Shown here: in pieces, positions 45,551-55,850 of the stretch
How the letters are laid out: every line of letters begins with the position of its first letter
Numbering within the stretch: the first letter of the stretch is position 1
Assembly: GCF_905163445.1 (NCBI RefSeq)
Contig: NC_053189.1
Coordinates: forward strand, 10,558,001-10,622,000
DNA: 64,000 nt
From: Pararge aegeria
Taxonomy: Eukaryota; Arthropoda; Insecta; Lepidoptera; Nymphalidae
Direction of reading: 5' to 3'
The notes under the pieces: generated by a model
The model's database searches: none
What the model saw: only the letters and a program-made list of their open reading frames with translations
What the model was told of the DNA's origin: nothing
Position numbers and translations under genes: made by a program

Positions 45551-48500
45551 TTTATTAACTTCTACCAAAAAAGTAACATAATAAATCCATGACTTTACAG
45601 GGCAGATGCATATGCGTAATAATTGCACAAAGAGCAGCGACGTGTATTGACAGAATTTGACAGCGGCAACAACACAAATTTAATATTGAGATGACAGGTA
45701 GCCACCGACTAGCAACTGTCAGAAAAGTTTATGAATACGAGGCAGGTCAAGTAACTTGTCATCGACTAGAAGAACAGTTACCCAGCCTACAGTCGACCGA
45801 TACGATTTTAATAATCTAAATCTTAAATTTTGAAATAACCATCTCGTCGTGTACTAATAGACGTCAAAGGCCAGAATAATGTCCGTAATTCATCATAAGT
45901 TTTTGTCGCACAAAATACATAGGCACGCCCTCGTTTAGATGTTGTAACTGTTTTTAATGAGCAAGTTTTTTTGTATGTTGGAGTAAGCCATCAATAAATC
46001 ATCAGGACAGGAATGAATTTAGCATGAATATTACTAATAAATCAGTGTCTCATTATGTCATGACATTAGTTTTCGAATTCTCGCCTACCTTTATTTTTTA
46101 TTACCATAAAAAAGCTGATATGATTCTATACTTATTGGATTAATCTCATAAAATGGCTATTAAATAATAAATTACGGGATAGTATACAAATATTAATAAC
46201 ATAGATACATATTGTATTCTTTGTGTTATACTAAAGCTGATACACTGTTTGCGAGTGGCTTGCTGTTGTCCATTAAAATAAAATGTTTTTGTCTTCCTTC
46301 TCCCAAATTTTTTATTTGATTCTAGCCAAATTGAAATGGTAAAATTAACATACCCATGATTATGATTATCTATATAATATATAATATCAAATCAAGAAGC
46401 ACAATCGAATCAAATATTGAAAGTAGAGCCATCTTTATAGGAAAGTGGAGGTAAAGATGGCACTACTAAATTTAATCGAACTGACGACTTCGGATTTGAT
46501 TGATTAATTATTGTTTTCGTGCGTTGGTAGACTGAGATAGAATATAAATTAAAAATGTTCTTTTTAAATTAATTTAAACACTTTGATGTGTCAAAAAATT
46601 GTATCCTGCAGGTTGATAATATAACTAAATAATACATGCATATTTGACCCTAAAATTACAGTGTACGATGATTCACTAATCAAGAAACTGAATATTTCCC
46701 TGCGTCTTGTTGGATAAATAATTTGTTTTCTTACATGAATATACGTAAGTGACCGGTGTCTATTTGGGTATGGACAGAAACATGAAAGCATTACTGGGCA
46801 TAATCGGGCGGGCCGGGTGGCCAAGAACTTAAAAGCACTTCTACACGCGTTTATCCAATCAGTGCTTCATTAATATGCCGCACTAACTTCCTATGTGCTA
46901 TTCATTCTGTTTCTTAGACTATGGTTAAAAATTATCAAAAATAGATCGCAATGCAAACATTTATTGAATTAGGTTCAAGTGAGTATGTTTGTGAGACTTT
47001 CGTTGAACAGTGGCGATCCGAGTTATAAAAAACTTAAGGGTGGCCATTGTATACCTAAAAAGCCTACCCTTAAGTATTTCTAACTCGTACTGGAGGTTTT
47101 TTTTATTTATTTATTTATTTATTCCCATCTAACATTTTTATCAATACAGGAAAAAGTTATCCTAATACGACAATGCAGCATGTTATGTAAATTTTAAAAA
47201 TATATATAACTATAGTGTATATAATAAAATCCAAATCGCTATATTTGTGAGTTCACTCAGAGTGCAACAAAATAAATCCGTCTTCTCGGCTATCACATTG
47301 AGGGTACGGAGTGCGCGCGTCAGTGGCGCCTCCTTCAGTAGCTTGGTGCGTCCGTTAGGCACCGCAAATTTAATAATTTAATATTTTTTTATAATTTAAT
47401 ACAAATTTTATATCAATCTGCATATCCTGTGCATACCCTCTATGAACGCCACTGTCGTTGAATAATGTGAAGTAACCAATTAGGCTCACACAACTCGATG
47501 CCAAATTGGTAAATAAAAATAGTGTAACCACTAGCTGTTACTTGAACCATATGCTTTCTGTCTAAGCCAAATTTACCTGTGAATTAATAATGCATAGGAT
47601 GTTTGGGGTAACGACGGTTTTTCTAATAAATTCCATGATGTCGAAACACAGCTAGCAACTTGAAATATACGCTGTGACTTAACATGACATCTTGATATTT
47701 TCGTCAATTCATCGATATAATTTGTACGAAGGAATAATAAATACATCTTTATGTGGTATCTTTAGACTAGAAATAATAGCTTACAAGTAAAATATACTTT
47801 TGATAAAAAGCTGTAAAATTTTTATTCCAGGGAAGAGTATAAAATCTTGTTAATGCTACTAAAATAGCTGCACTTACTCTAGTAAATGACTCTAATCAAG
47901 TAAATAGTCTGTTTAAATCCACACTAGGCAAGATTAGATCAGGAGGCCGTTAAAGTGTTCAGGAAGTTGGGTGCGGGAGACAATGCGTGCGCGCTACATC
48001 CGCGAATATTTCATGGGATGGTGTCCGTAATTAGAGGACGCCATGCGACGGTATCGCGGCATCCGGCGCCGCGCTATCATGTGAGAGATCATCCCTCGCC
48101 GCTGAACCCGCTTGCACTTAAGCCAAACACACATGGATACAATTAATTTTTCCGTCTCGTTCTATTTTAATGAAATTTCTTGTGTCATCTTTTCCTTTTA
48201 ATTCGGCGTTATAAGAAAGTGATCTGCTTATCTCGTAATCGTCATCGGTATGTTTTGTGATTCTTGCGTCAAATTATCCGCGATTAGGATTTTATCACCT
48301 TTCGAGATTCGGCTGTCTTTTCCTTTCCAACATATATCACGGAACACGATATGCCATACCTTTACCTTTCCATACGTACGGTATGTGATTTTTCGGCTGT
48401 CCTTATGATCACTATTTAAAATTAACCTTTACGTGAATCGACATGTGTCTACAAACTTAGACCTATTTATACCTTGTATTCGAGTCGTTATAGTGTTACA

Positions 48501-49114
48501 CTATTTCGCATAAGTTCTTAGAAACACACGTGATTCCCGAGCAAAATCCAACATGCCTCTGACATTCTGAACCTAAGGCGTTAGTTATGTTACGTATCCT
48601 TCATTATTTATTCATCTTGTCAGCGTATTTTTAATACTGTATTACCAACGTGTACGCACACACGTACGTACACACTGTCGTTTTATTTGTTAGGATTATG
48701 CAGTTGCGTGGGCGTTATACTTTCAAATCAAATATTTGTCTGACGTAAACTTATTTCACTGTCTAGTTTAATACATATAAAAATATGTTAGTTTGTGTGT
48801 TGTAAACTGGTCTCGTCAAGAATATTTATCACCGTATCATACTTTGAAGCCGTTTGCAGCGGTACCGACCAGTTCTGGTTGCATCAGGAAGTAAAGATAA
48901 CGATTAGGTGACAATAATTATTAAATGTCTTATAAGTATTTCCCATTAGATAAGGTCTTTAATTATTCTGTGAATTTTATAATAAATATTATTATAAAAT
49001 TCACAATTCAATTATATTATAATTATGTAAAATTCACTTGATTCAGTTAAGACTCGGAATGGTGCGTAATAGTGAACGTTCCATAATAAAGATACTTCAT
49101 AGTGTTATATGATT
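45551..49114. other. Long repeat-poor stretch
   Basis: Mostly unassigned. A (ttta)n run at 47101-47123. GC-rich patch at 47940-48130 (atccggcgccgcgctatcat) with a short plus ORF of no recognised family. Confidence 0.4.
48969..49005. repeat. 17-bp inverted repeat, 3-nt loop
   Basis: tgtgaattttataataa at 48969-48985 pairs exactly with 48989-49005. AT-rich, followed by a third partial copy (atgtaaaattcac) near 49026-49038. Confidence 0.9.
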
Positions 49115-49285
49115 ATGCCATGCCTCGTTGGTCTAAAGACTAGCATGTGCTACGGATCAAGAGAAGGGTCTCTTCGGGTCGTACCAAAAATTAGAAATAA
49201 AAAAATATATAAGGCCGGGGGTTAGGAAATTCATTGGTAGAGACCATCACCGTATCTCGAAGAGTCTATCTTTTAAAATCAACTT
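49115..49285 (+). mobile_element. Degraded tRNA-headed SINE
   Basis: tgcctcgttggtctaaagac is A-box-like and tctcttcgggtcgtaccaaa sits where a B box is expected. It is followed by aaggccgggggttaggaaat. The family is not recognised. Confidence 0.4.
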
Positions 49286-50034
49286 CTGCTGTTAGTGGAA
49301 GCCTGTGCCCACCATGTAAATGCATTGCTGCAAATCAATTGAAAATGTTATGGTATTGGTCTCATCGGTAGGACTTAAAGTTATTATGAAAACGATTATT
49401 TATTTTCAAATATTTATGGAAGTCATAAATTCTCAAATCGCAAATCGTGCCGAAACGGTATTTCCCCGCAATAAATTTTGCTGGTTATAAGCTCGAGCAA
49501 TATATAAATAAAAATTGGTAAGTAAATGTTCATCTAAACCCAACGCTAAGATTGGTTTTAAGTGTTTATGTCTGGTCAGGTGCGAGTCAGAAGGCGCATA
49601 AAGTGGAGTTCCGTAACATACAACTAGCAAATAGGAAATTTGTATCTTGGACAATTTTTTTTTTTTTCGAGAAATTATTTTTCTTTTTAGAGCCCATATA
49701 TACACTAAGTTATAATTTCATCGTATTGCCCTAGTCTAACTTATGTGATAATAGTCGTTAAAGCACGCAATTCCGCATTTGAGCAGAGTGCTAGTTCGTA
49801 TCCCTATATCAATCCTTCCTATGTTAGATGGGGCCAGCGCGCGGAAAGAAAACATCAATTATGCTGACGAATATACATAAATAAATAAATAAGCCATTGA
49901 ATCCCAAGTAACAAATTAAACATTGAATTACAAAAAATATAAAATAAAAAATACAGATAATAAACATGCATTTAAGTTAATTGGGCACCCATCTGCGGGT
50001 AAAGGCCTCCTCCATCTCCTGATTATACATACAT

Positions 50035-50083
50035 ATGTTTAAAAACCTAAGCAAACGCGGACTATGTCGCGGGCAAAAGCTAG
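50035..50083 (+). mobile_element. Helitron-like 3' terminal fragment
   Basis: taagcaaacgcggactatgt followed by cgcgggcaaaagctagt, the conserved 3' end with CTAG. Confidence 0.55.
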
Positions 50084-50391
50084 TGTAAATATAAATCGTA
50101 TGCCAATTGAACGGCTATAGTGTAGGTCTTTGCCACGCACGGGTGGCGGTGGTATCAATGCGGTCGGCATTAACTGTCAATAATTAACATTGGTAGCTTA
50201 ATAGTCGTAGACGGTAACGGCTCTTGGGCTCTTGGCGATCCGGATAAAGTTTTGTTGAGAAGTGATAGATAACGGTACAATTAACAGTTACTAGTAATTA
50301 TTAATAATTATCGTTTTATTTGGGTTATTTAAGTGTTAATCTTTAGTTATTAACGCCACGCCACGCCCTTACAACAACGTAGGATCTATTT

Positions 50392-50612
50392 GTGGGCTAT
50401 TATGGAATTTCCGAAATTTTCTCAGGTCTGGTCAGGTGACACGCTTCGGCTGTGTCTAGTTACCACTTTACCATTGGATATAAGTAGGCGTTACTTTCGG
50501 ATTTCCATGCCTGTTTGGGGTGCCATACCCCAAAACAGCCCGCTACTATCTTAGACTGCATTATTACAAACCACAAGGCGAAATTTCTGTCAAGGGCATA
50601 CTAGTAGTCGAA
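50392..50612 (+). mobile_element. SINE type C, head truncated
   Basis: ctcaggtctggtcaggtgac, cttcggctgtgtctagttac, atactatcttagactgcatt-like end and aaatttctgtcaagggcata. Internal part rearranged. Confidence 0.62.
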
Positions 50613-51098
50613 TAAACAAAAATGATAACAATTATAAGATTTCTTATAAATAAGTTAAATAAATAAAAAATACTTTATTTCTATACTTAGGGTACAAATC
50701 ATTTATTTAATATTCATAATTCCTAACCCTTGGAAAGCTTGAACTTTAAAATGTTCTCCTAACTGTTTAATTTTGTTAGACACTAACGCAGTCCACAGTT
50801 AAAAAATATTAGCAGTCACATAAAAAGTAAGTTTCTAGAGTAATAAACAAAACCTATTTTTACATTATATGTAGGAACATATATGTATGATCACGTAGGT
50901 ATCGCTCATAACTATGTGCATAAATCCAGACAGCTAAGCAAACGTCCAGTCCAGTGTGCACTTGTAATACAGCTTAGCGTACAAAGGAGTGGCAGACAGT
51001 GAAAAATAAGTGAAGAGTAACTTCAAGACCGTAATTCAAATACCAAATTAAATATTTATGTCCTTCATCTCTTTTACTTTTGTGCTTCCATCTCGCAT

Positions 51099-51291
51099 AA
51101 TTCAATTCAAAATTCATTTATTTCAAGTAGGCCTAATACAAGCACTTTTGAAACGTCAAGTCTGTCCGTGTGTAGTGACTCTACCACCGGTTCGGAAGGC
51201 AGATTCTACCGAGAAGAAGCCGGCAAGAAACTCAGCAGTTGCTCTTTTCCAACATCAAAAATTTACATTTTATATTTTAACATTCATTTTT
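51099..51291 (-). other. 3' UTR of LINE-A
   Basis: Sequence between the ORF2 stop and the element end. It contains the conserved blocks caactgctgagtttcttgcc, cttccgaaccggtgg and gacttgacgtttcaaaagtg (element orientation), which reappear in three truncated copies elsewhere in the window. It ends in a short imperfect repeat of aattttgaattgaatt. Confidence 0.8.
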
Positions 51292-54147
51292 CTATCTTGT
51301 GAGAGATGAAAGCGGAGCCGGATGCTTCCAAGCAACCTTGTCATTAAGAAACTCATCAATTGTATAATAACCTCGCTGTAATAAATGTGTTTTAACACAT
51401 TCTTTAAACTTATGGATTGGTAGGTCCAAAATTACCTTAGGAATCATATTATAAAAGCGTATACTCAATCCCACAAATGACTTCTGCACCTTTCGCAGAC
51501 GATATGCAGATGTCACTAATTTATGACCATTTCTTGTAAGTCGACTGTTTATATCCACTTTTTGTTTATAAAGACTAATATGTTGTCTTACAAATACTAT
51601 ATTGTTATAAATGTATTGTGAGGCTACCGTAAGTATACCAATTTCTTTAAATTTTTCACGGAGGGATTCACGTGATTTAAGTTTATATATTGACCGTACA
51701 GCTCTTTTCTGCAATATGAATATAGTTTCAATATCAGCAGCTTTGCCCCATAATAAGATCCCGTAAGACATCACACTATGAAAGTACGCGAAGTAAACAA
51801 GTCTTGCTGTTTCTACGTCAGTAATCTGTCTAATTTTCCTGACGGCGTAGGCAGCCGAGCTTAGTTTACCTGCTAGTGTATCTATATGGGTACCCCACTG
51901 AAGCTTACAATCCAAGGTCATGCCCAGAAAAACTGTGGAATCTTCCATTTTTAGTGATTCTCCATTTATTATTATATTTTTATTAACTTTCTTTACATTT
52001 GGTAAAATAAATTCCACACACTTAGTTTTTTTTGCATTTAAAAGTAAATTATTGACAGTAAACCAGTGCGACACATGCGACATAGCACGGCTTACATCGT
52101 CAGAGTTGTCTCTACCTCTATCAGTTTTAAAAATTAGAGATGTATCATCAGCAAACAGTACAATGTCACAGGTTTCACTGACATGGTGTGGTAGATCATT
52201 TATATACACCAAAAATAGAAAGGGACCCAAGATTGAACCCTGTGGGACACCCATTGACGTAGCCGACCCCTGCGACTTAATGTCTTTTATGCAAACCCTT
52301 TGGGTTCTGTCACTGAGATAAGAGGCAACCAAATTTAGTGCAACGTTTTTGATACCATAATGGGCTAGTTTAAGAAGCAAGGTTTTATGATCGACACAAT
52401 CGAATGCTTTGGATAGATCACAAAAAACACCAATGGCATTCTGCGAACGTTCCCAGGCATCGTACACATGTTTTAAAAGTTTAGCGCCTGCATCCGTGGT
52501 GCTACGACCTTTAGTAAAACCGTACTGCTCCGGATGTAGTAAGTTATTTACATTGAAGTGATTCAAAAGTTGATTTAATATAATTTTTTCAAAGACCTTA
52601 CTAAGAGCTGGTAAGATTGAAATGGGTCTGTAATTGTTAATGTCGTTTTTATTGCCAGATTTAAATAGAGGTATAAGTTTACTATGTTTCATTAAATTTG
52701 GAAAAGTACCTCTATCAACACATTCATTAAAAAGTATGGCTAAGTAAGGGGCAATAACGTCTATAATGTTAGATATTACCATTACAGACATACCCCATAA
52801 ATCACCGGTTTTTTTCTGTTTCAACAACTTAAAATTCTTTATTATATCATATGCAGATATATGTTTAAAATTAAATAAAACGTTGCACTCATTAACGTTG
52901 TTCCTCAATAAACTCTGAGCTGCAGTAGGTGAAGAATTAAGTGAATCAGTCAACAAAATAGGAACACTCTGAAAAAAGTTTTCAAAGGTACTTGCAACCT
53001 CACTGTCAGCGGTAACTTTATTATCATTAATAATTAATTCAAAGTTTACGTTGCGAGATTTAGCTTTCCCAGTTTCATTATTAACAATTTTCCAGGTTGT
53101 TTGTACTTTGTTATCCGATTTTATGATTTGATCCTTAAAGTATAGCGACTTAGCATGAAAGCAAACGTTCTTAAACGTTTTAGAGTACATTTTTACGTGT
53201 TGTAGGAAAGCTGGAGTATGGTTATATTGTTTTTCACCATAGAGCTCATACAAATTATCTCTACTTTTGTATATGCCAATAGTTGCCCAATCGCTAAACT
53301 TTATTTTTTTATTGAAATCTATATGTTTGAAATTGAATATTTTGTTAAATTCATTTTCTATAATATTAAAGAGCGTACCATAAATGCTGTCAGGATGACC
53401 GTTCTTAAAGACAAGGGCAGGAATTTTGGATGATATTTCACCTTTGAATCGCGTCAATTTGCTCTTAGTTATCGGCCTACACTTGACGATATGTTTATCT
53501 TTGTTTATATTATTCAAAACAGTAATTTGTTGGCCACAATGATCTGATCTTAAGTTGGTTATTATCGATTTACCTAAGATATCACAGTTGTGAAAAATAT
53601 TATCTAAACACGATGCTGAGGTTGCTGTGATTCTAGTAGGTTCACTAAAAGCATAATTTAAATTAAAACATTTAAATAAGTTTAGCAACCTAGTCGTAGT
53701 TGCATTACTAAGTAAAATATCAACATTAAAATCCCCGCATACTATTGCTTTTTTTGTGGATACAGACAATCGCTTAAGCACATCTTCCATTACATCCTCA
53801 AAAAGGCTAAAATCACCTGAGGGGGGACGATATACACACACTATTATAAATCGCTCCAGCTCCACACAAGATAGTTCTACAGTGCGTTCAACAGAAAGAC
53901 TAACTATGTCTTTTCGCTCCTTACAAGTTATATTATTGTGTACAAAAATTAAGGACCCACCATGAATTGCAGTCCTTCTGAAGAACACACTTGACATTTT
54001 GAAATTCCTTAAGATAACTGCTGGATGTGCACCAGTGAGCCAATGCTCAGTAATACACAGAATGTGTATATTGAGTTTTTCCACAAACAGTTCTATTTCA
54101 ATTTCTTTGCCGGTTAAGCTCTGTATATTTTGATGTACAATGTTCAT
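51292..54147 (-). CDS. LINE ORF2: AP-like endonuclease plus reverse transcriptase
   Basis: This is a 951-residue ORF with a true ATG (54147-54145), 29 nt after the ORF1 stop and in another frame. Residues 1-215 are an exonuclease-endonuclease-phosphatase domain: HQN at 5-7, E34 in ITEHW, VYRPPSGD near 105-112, GDFNVD at 138-143 and SDH at 201-203. These would nick the target DNA. Residues about 480-745 are the reverse transcriptase: LIPLFKSG 491-498, NNYRPIS 504-510, CDLSKAFDCVDH 576-587 (catalytic D577), GVPQGSILGP 633-642 and FADD 665-668. All catalytic acidic residues are present. The remaining 200 residues are the usual thumb and C-terminal region ending near FKECVKTHLLQRGYY and FLNDKVAW. 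There is no RNase H domain. The close spacing after ORF1 suggests reinitiation, which is inference. Confidence 0.93.
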   Translation of the reverse strand: MNIVHQNIQSLTGKEIEIELFVEKLNIHILCITEHWLTGAHPAVILRNFKMSSVFFRRTAIHGGSLIFVHNNITCKERKDIVSLSVERTVELSCVELERFIIVCVYRPPSGDFSLFEDVMEDVLKRLSVSTKKAIVCGDFNVDILLSNATTTRLLNLFKCFNLNYAFSEPTRITATSASCLDNIFHNCDILGKSIITNLRSDHCGQQITVLNNINKDKHIVKCRPITKSKLTRFKGEISSKIPALVFKNGHPDSIYGTLFNIIENEFNKIFNFKHIDFNKKIKFSDWATIGIYKSRDNLYELYGEKQYNHTPAFLQHVKMYSKTFKNVCFHAKSLYFKDQIIKSDNKVQTTWKIVNNETGKAKSRNVNFELIINDNKVTADSEVASTFENFFQSVPILLTDSLNSSPTAAQSLLRNNVNECNVLFNFKHISAYDIIKNFKLLKQKKTGDLWGMSVMVISNIIDVIAPYLAILFNECVDRGTFPNLMKHSKLIPLFKSGNKNDINNYRPISILPALSKVFEKIILNQLLNHFNVNNLLHPEQYGFTKGRSTTDAGAKLLKHVYDAWERSQNAIGVFCDLSKAFDCVDHKTLLLKLAHYGIKNVALNLVASYLSDRTQRVCIKDIKSQGSATSMGVPQGSILGPFLFLVYINDLPHHVSETCDIVLFADDTSLIFKTDRGRDNSDDVSRAMSHVSHWFTVNNLLLNAKKTKCVEFILPNVKKVNKNIIINGESLKMEDSTVFLGMTLDCKLQWGTHIDTLAGKLSSAAYAVRKIRQITDVETARLVYFAYFHSVMSYGILLWGKAADIETIFILQKRAVRSIYKLKSRESLREKFKEIGILTVASQYIYNNIVFVRQHISLYKQKVDINSRLTRNGHKLVTSAYRLRKVQKSFVGLSIRFYNMIPKVILDLPIHKFKECVKTHLLQRGYYTIDEFLNDKVAWKHPAPLSSLTR

Positions 54148-54176
54148 ATTGGAGAGCTTCTCCGTTGTCTGGCTAT

Positions 54177-55802
54177 CTAGTTTAAATAATTATAAGAAAT
54201 TTTCTTAGTACTTGAACAAGTACTTGGGTCATTATCAGAAATATTGGTACCTAAAGTACAATTTGTAAAGTTGTCAATAGACTTAGTTACAACACTTGTA
54301 ACTGTATCATTTAAATTGTAAGCTAATAATGAGGCTATATGTTGCTTACATTTTTTTGACAGATAAAAAGTATCCCTAGTCAATAACAGTGGTGAAATAA
54401 ATTTATTCACATCAAAATAAAAAACTGCCTCACTATGACGGCATGTCAAGTTATAAATTAATAAATTTAAATTATAAATTTGCTTATTTCGCTTAGAACT
54501 AAGTGTGCCACAGTACGGAAAGGCACACATAACAAATCTACATTTAGATTTTTCATGCAAAGCCAGCAATTTTTCTACACATCTTATAATTTGTGTCTTT
54601 TTTACATTTAAGCTGTCTCCTAACAAAAATATAACATTTTTATTCACATCTAAACTGTCTATGTTCAAACTATCAATAAGATAGTCTAAATTAGCCCCCG
54701 GTGAACATCTATTAGTCACTGAGTGATCTAGGTAACAGTTCATAATAGGACCAAAACCTTTACCTAGCTTGTCTGAAATTACTAAAGTGTGTTTTTTATG
54801 CTTACTTGATAAATTATAATCTAAGGATGTAGTGACAGGAATAATACTTTCACACTGCTCTTGGCAGGTCTCTAGCTTATTAGAGGACAAAATACTACTA
54901 CTTAAGTCTAGGTTAGCCGTAGGTATATCTTGAGAACATTGACATTTATTTGCCAATGACTCAAAACGAGCCATATTGTAGGTACCTAGAGCTAACAACT
55001 CATCAGCTGCCAGAATTTGTTCATCAATCTGCTTTTTTGACAGCTCATATTTAATAGTCATAGTTTTAAGTGAGTCTTCCAGCTGTTGAATAACATCATT
55101 TAAGGTTTGGATTTCACTCTCATATTTTTCCCTGCTACTTTGAAAAGAAAGAGAAAAGGTATTTAACTTATTTAACAAAACTGAACGTTCTTTTCTTAGT
55201 ATCAGGTTTTCACTGCTTTTCTTCTGGTTTTTTACTAATTTTTGAGTTTTTTTTATTATTTTACTAATTCTAATGTATTTTTTTATTTTATTGTGGCTAT
55301 TTAAAAAGGGGAGATCTATTTGAGGCTTGGTTTTTTTAACACAAGGGCTATCACAAGTCAGATCGATGCACATTGGCATTGTTGAGGATGAAGTAAGTAG
55401 TTCATCATACAAGTTATTTGTTGATTGCATTTCAACATTTTGTAATTGTGACTGAAGGTCATCAATAGTTTTATGTGCACTACATAATTCACCCTCCAAC
55501 ATAGTAATTCTTCCTAAAGCTTCATCATAAGTAGATATGCATTGGTTAAAAGAATGCACTGCCTCCTGGAGTTGGTTGCGCTCCTCTAAGACCAGAGTGT
55601 GAGCGCTATGTAGGTCAGCTAGTTCACCCTTTAGCTGGGAGTTCTTGGCAATAATTGATCTCAGTTCCACTTCACTGTCATCTTGTTCCCTCATTAAATC
55701 AGCATTTATTTGTTTCAGTGACTTTAGTTCACTGAGGGCATTTTTAAGTTTTAATTGCTCTTGCAATGCAGCCGCTCTTCTGGTTAGCATTGTTGGCACC
55801 AT
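54177..55802 (-). CDS. LINE ORF1: coiled-coil protein with SGNH-hydrolase-like region
   Basis: About 541 residues counted from the first in-frame ATG (55802-55800, start MVPTMLTRRA). The frame is open a few codons further upstream but has no ATG there. Residues about 10-130 and 200-270 are rich in heptad-like L/E/K/Q and are probable coiled coils for multimerisation. A basic linker lies between them. Residues about 338-490 look like the SGNH/esterase-like region known from CR1-type ORF1 proteins: VISDKLGKGFG, then IFLLGDSLN, then RFVMCAFPYCG. The canonical GDS block I is replaced by SDK, so catalysis is doubtful. No CCHC zinc knuckle or RRM is evident. The protein presumably binds element RNA as in other LINEs. 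It could be mistaken for a host coiled-coil protein, but the tight link to ORF2 argues for ORF1. Confidence 0.82.
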   Translation of the reverse strand: MVPTMLTRRAAALQEQLKLKNALSELKSLKQINADLMREQDDSEVELRSIIAKNSQLKGELADLHSAHTLVLEERNQLQEAVHSFNQCISTYDEALGRITMLEGELCSAHKTIDDLQSQLQNVEMQSTNNLYDELLTSSSTMPMCIDLTCDSPCVKKTKPQIDLPFLNSHNKIKKYIRISKIIKKTQKLVKNQKKSSENLILRKERSVLLNKLNTFSLSFQSSREKYESEIQTLNDVIQQLEDSLKTMTIKYELSKKQIDEQILAADELLALGTYNMARFESLANKCQCSQDIPTANLDLSSSILSSNKLETCQEQCESIIPVTTSLDYNLSSKHKKHTLVISDKLGKGFGPIMNCYLDHSVTNRCSPGANLDYLIDSLNIDSLDVNKNVIFLLGDSLNVKKTQIIRCVEKLLALHEKSKCRFVMCAFPYCGTLSSKRNKQIYNLNLLIYNLTCRHSEAVFYFDVNKFISPLLLTRDTFYLSKKCKQHIASLLAYNLNDTVTSVVTKSIDNFTNCTLGTNISDNDPSTCSSTKKISYNYLN

Positions 55803-55850
55803 TTTATAGCACTTCGCCCTGAAACACAGCAAACAATATATGTGAGTGAA

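Larger units (their letters stand above)
51099..55850 (-). mobile_element. Near-complete CR1-like non-LTR retrotransposon (LINE-A)
   Basis: Two long ORFs in LINE order, a 3' UTR of about 190 bp and a short AT repeat end (attttgaattgaatt, read on the minus strand) mark a full coding-length element. It copies itself by target-primed reverse transcription. The 3' end is placed at about 51099 because truncated relatives elsewhere in the window end alike. The 5' end is not defined. Sequence between 55850 and about 56590 may be 5' UTR or flank. Neither ORF has an internal stop or obvious frameshift, so the copy is young and may be active. Clade assignment (CR1/Jockey group, possibly Daphne-like) rests on ORF order and RT motifs only. 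Confidence 0.88.

Noticed and set aside
51920..52321. 133-residue plus-strand ORF
   Set aside because: Antisense shadow of the LINE ORF2 reverse-transcriptase region.
55818..55832. Upstream non-ATG start for LINE ORF1
   Set aside because: The frame extends to 55832 only through a TTG codon; the first ATG at 55802 is the simpler start.
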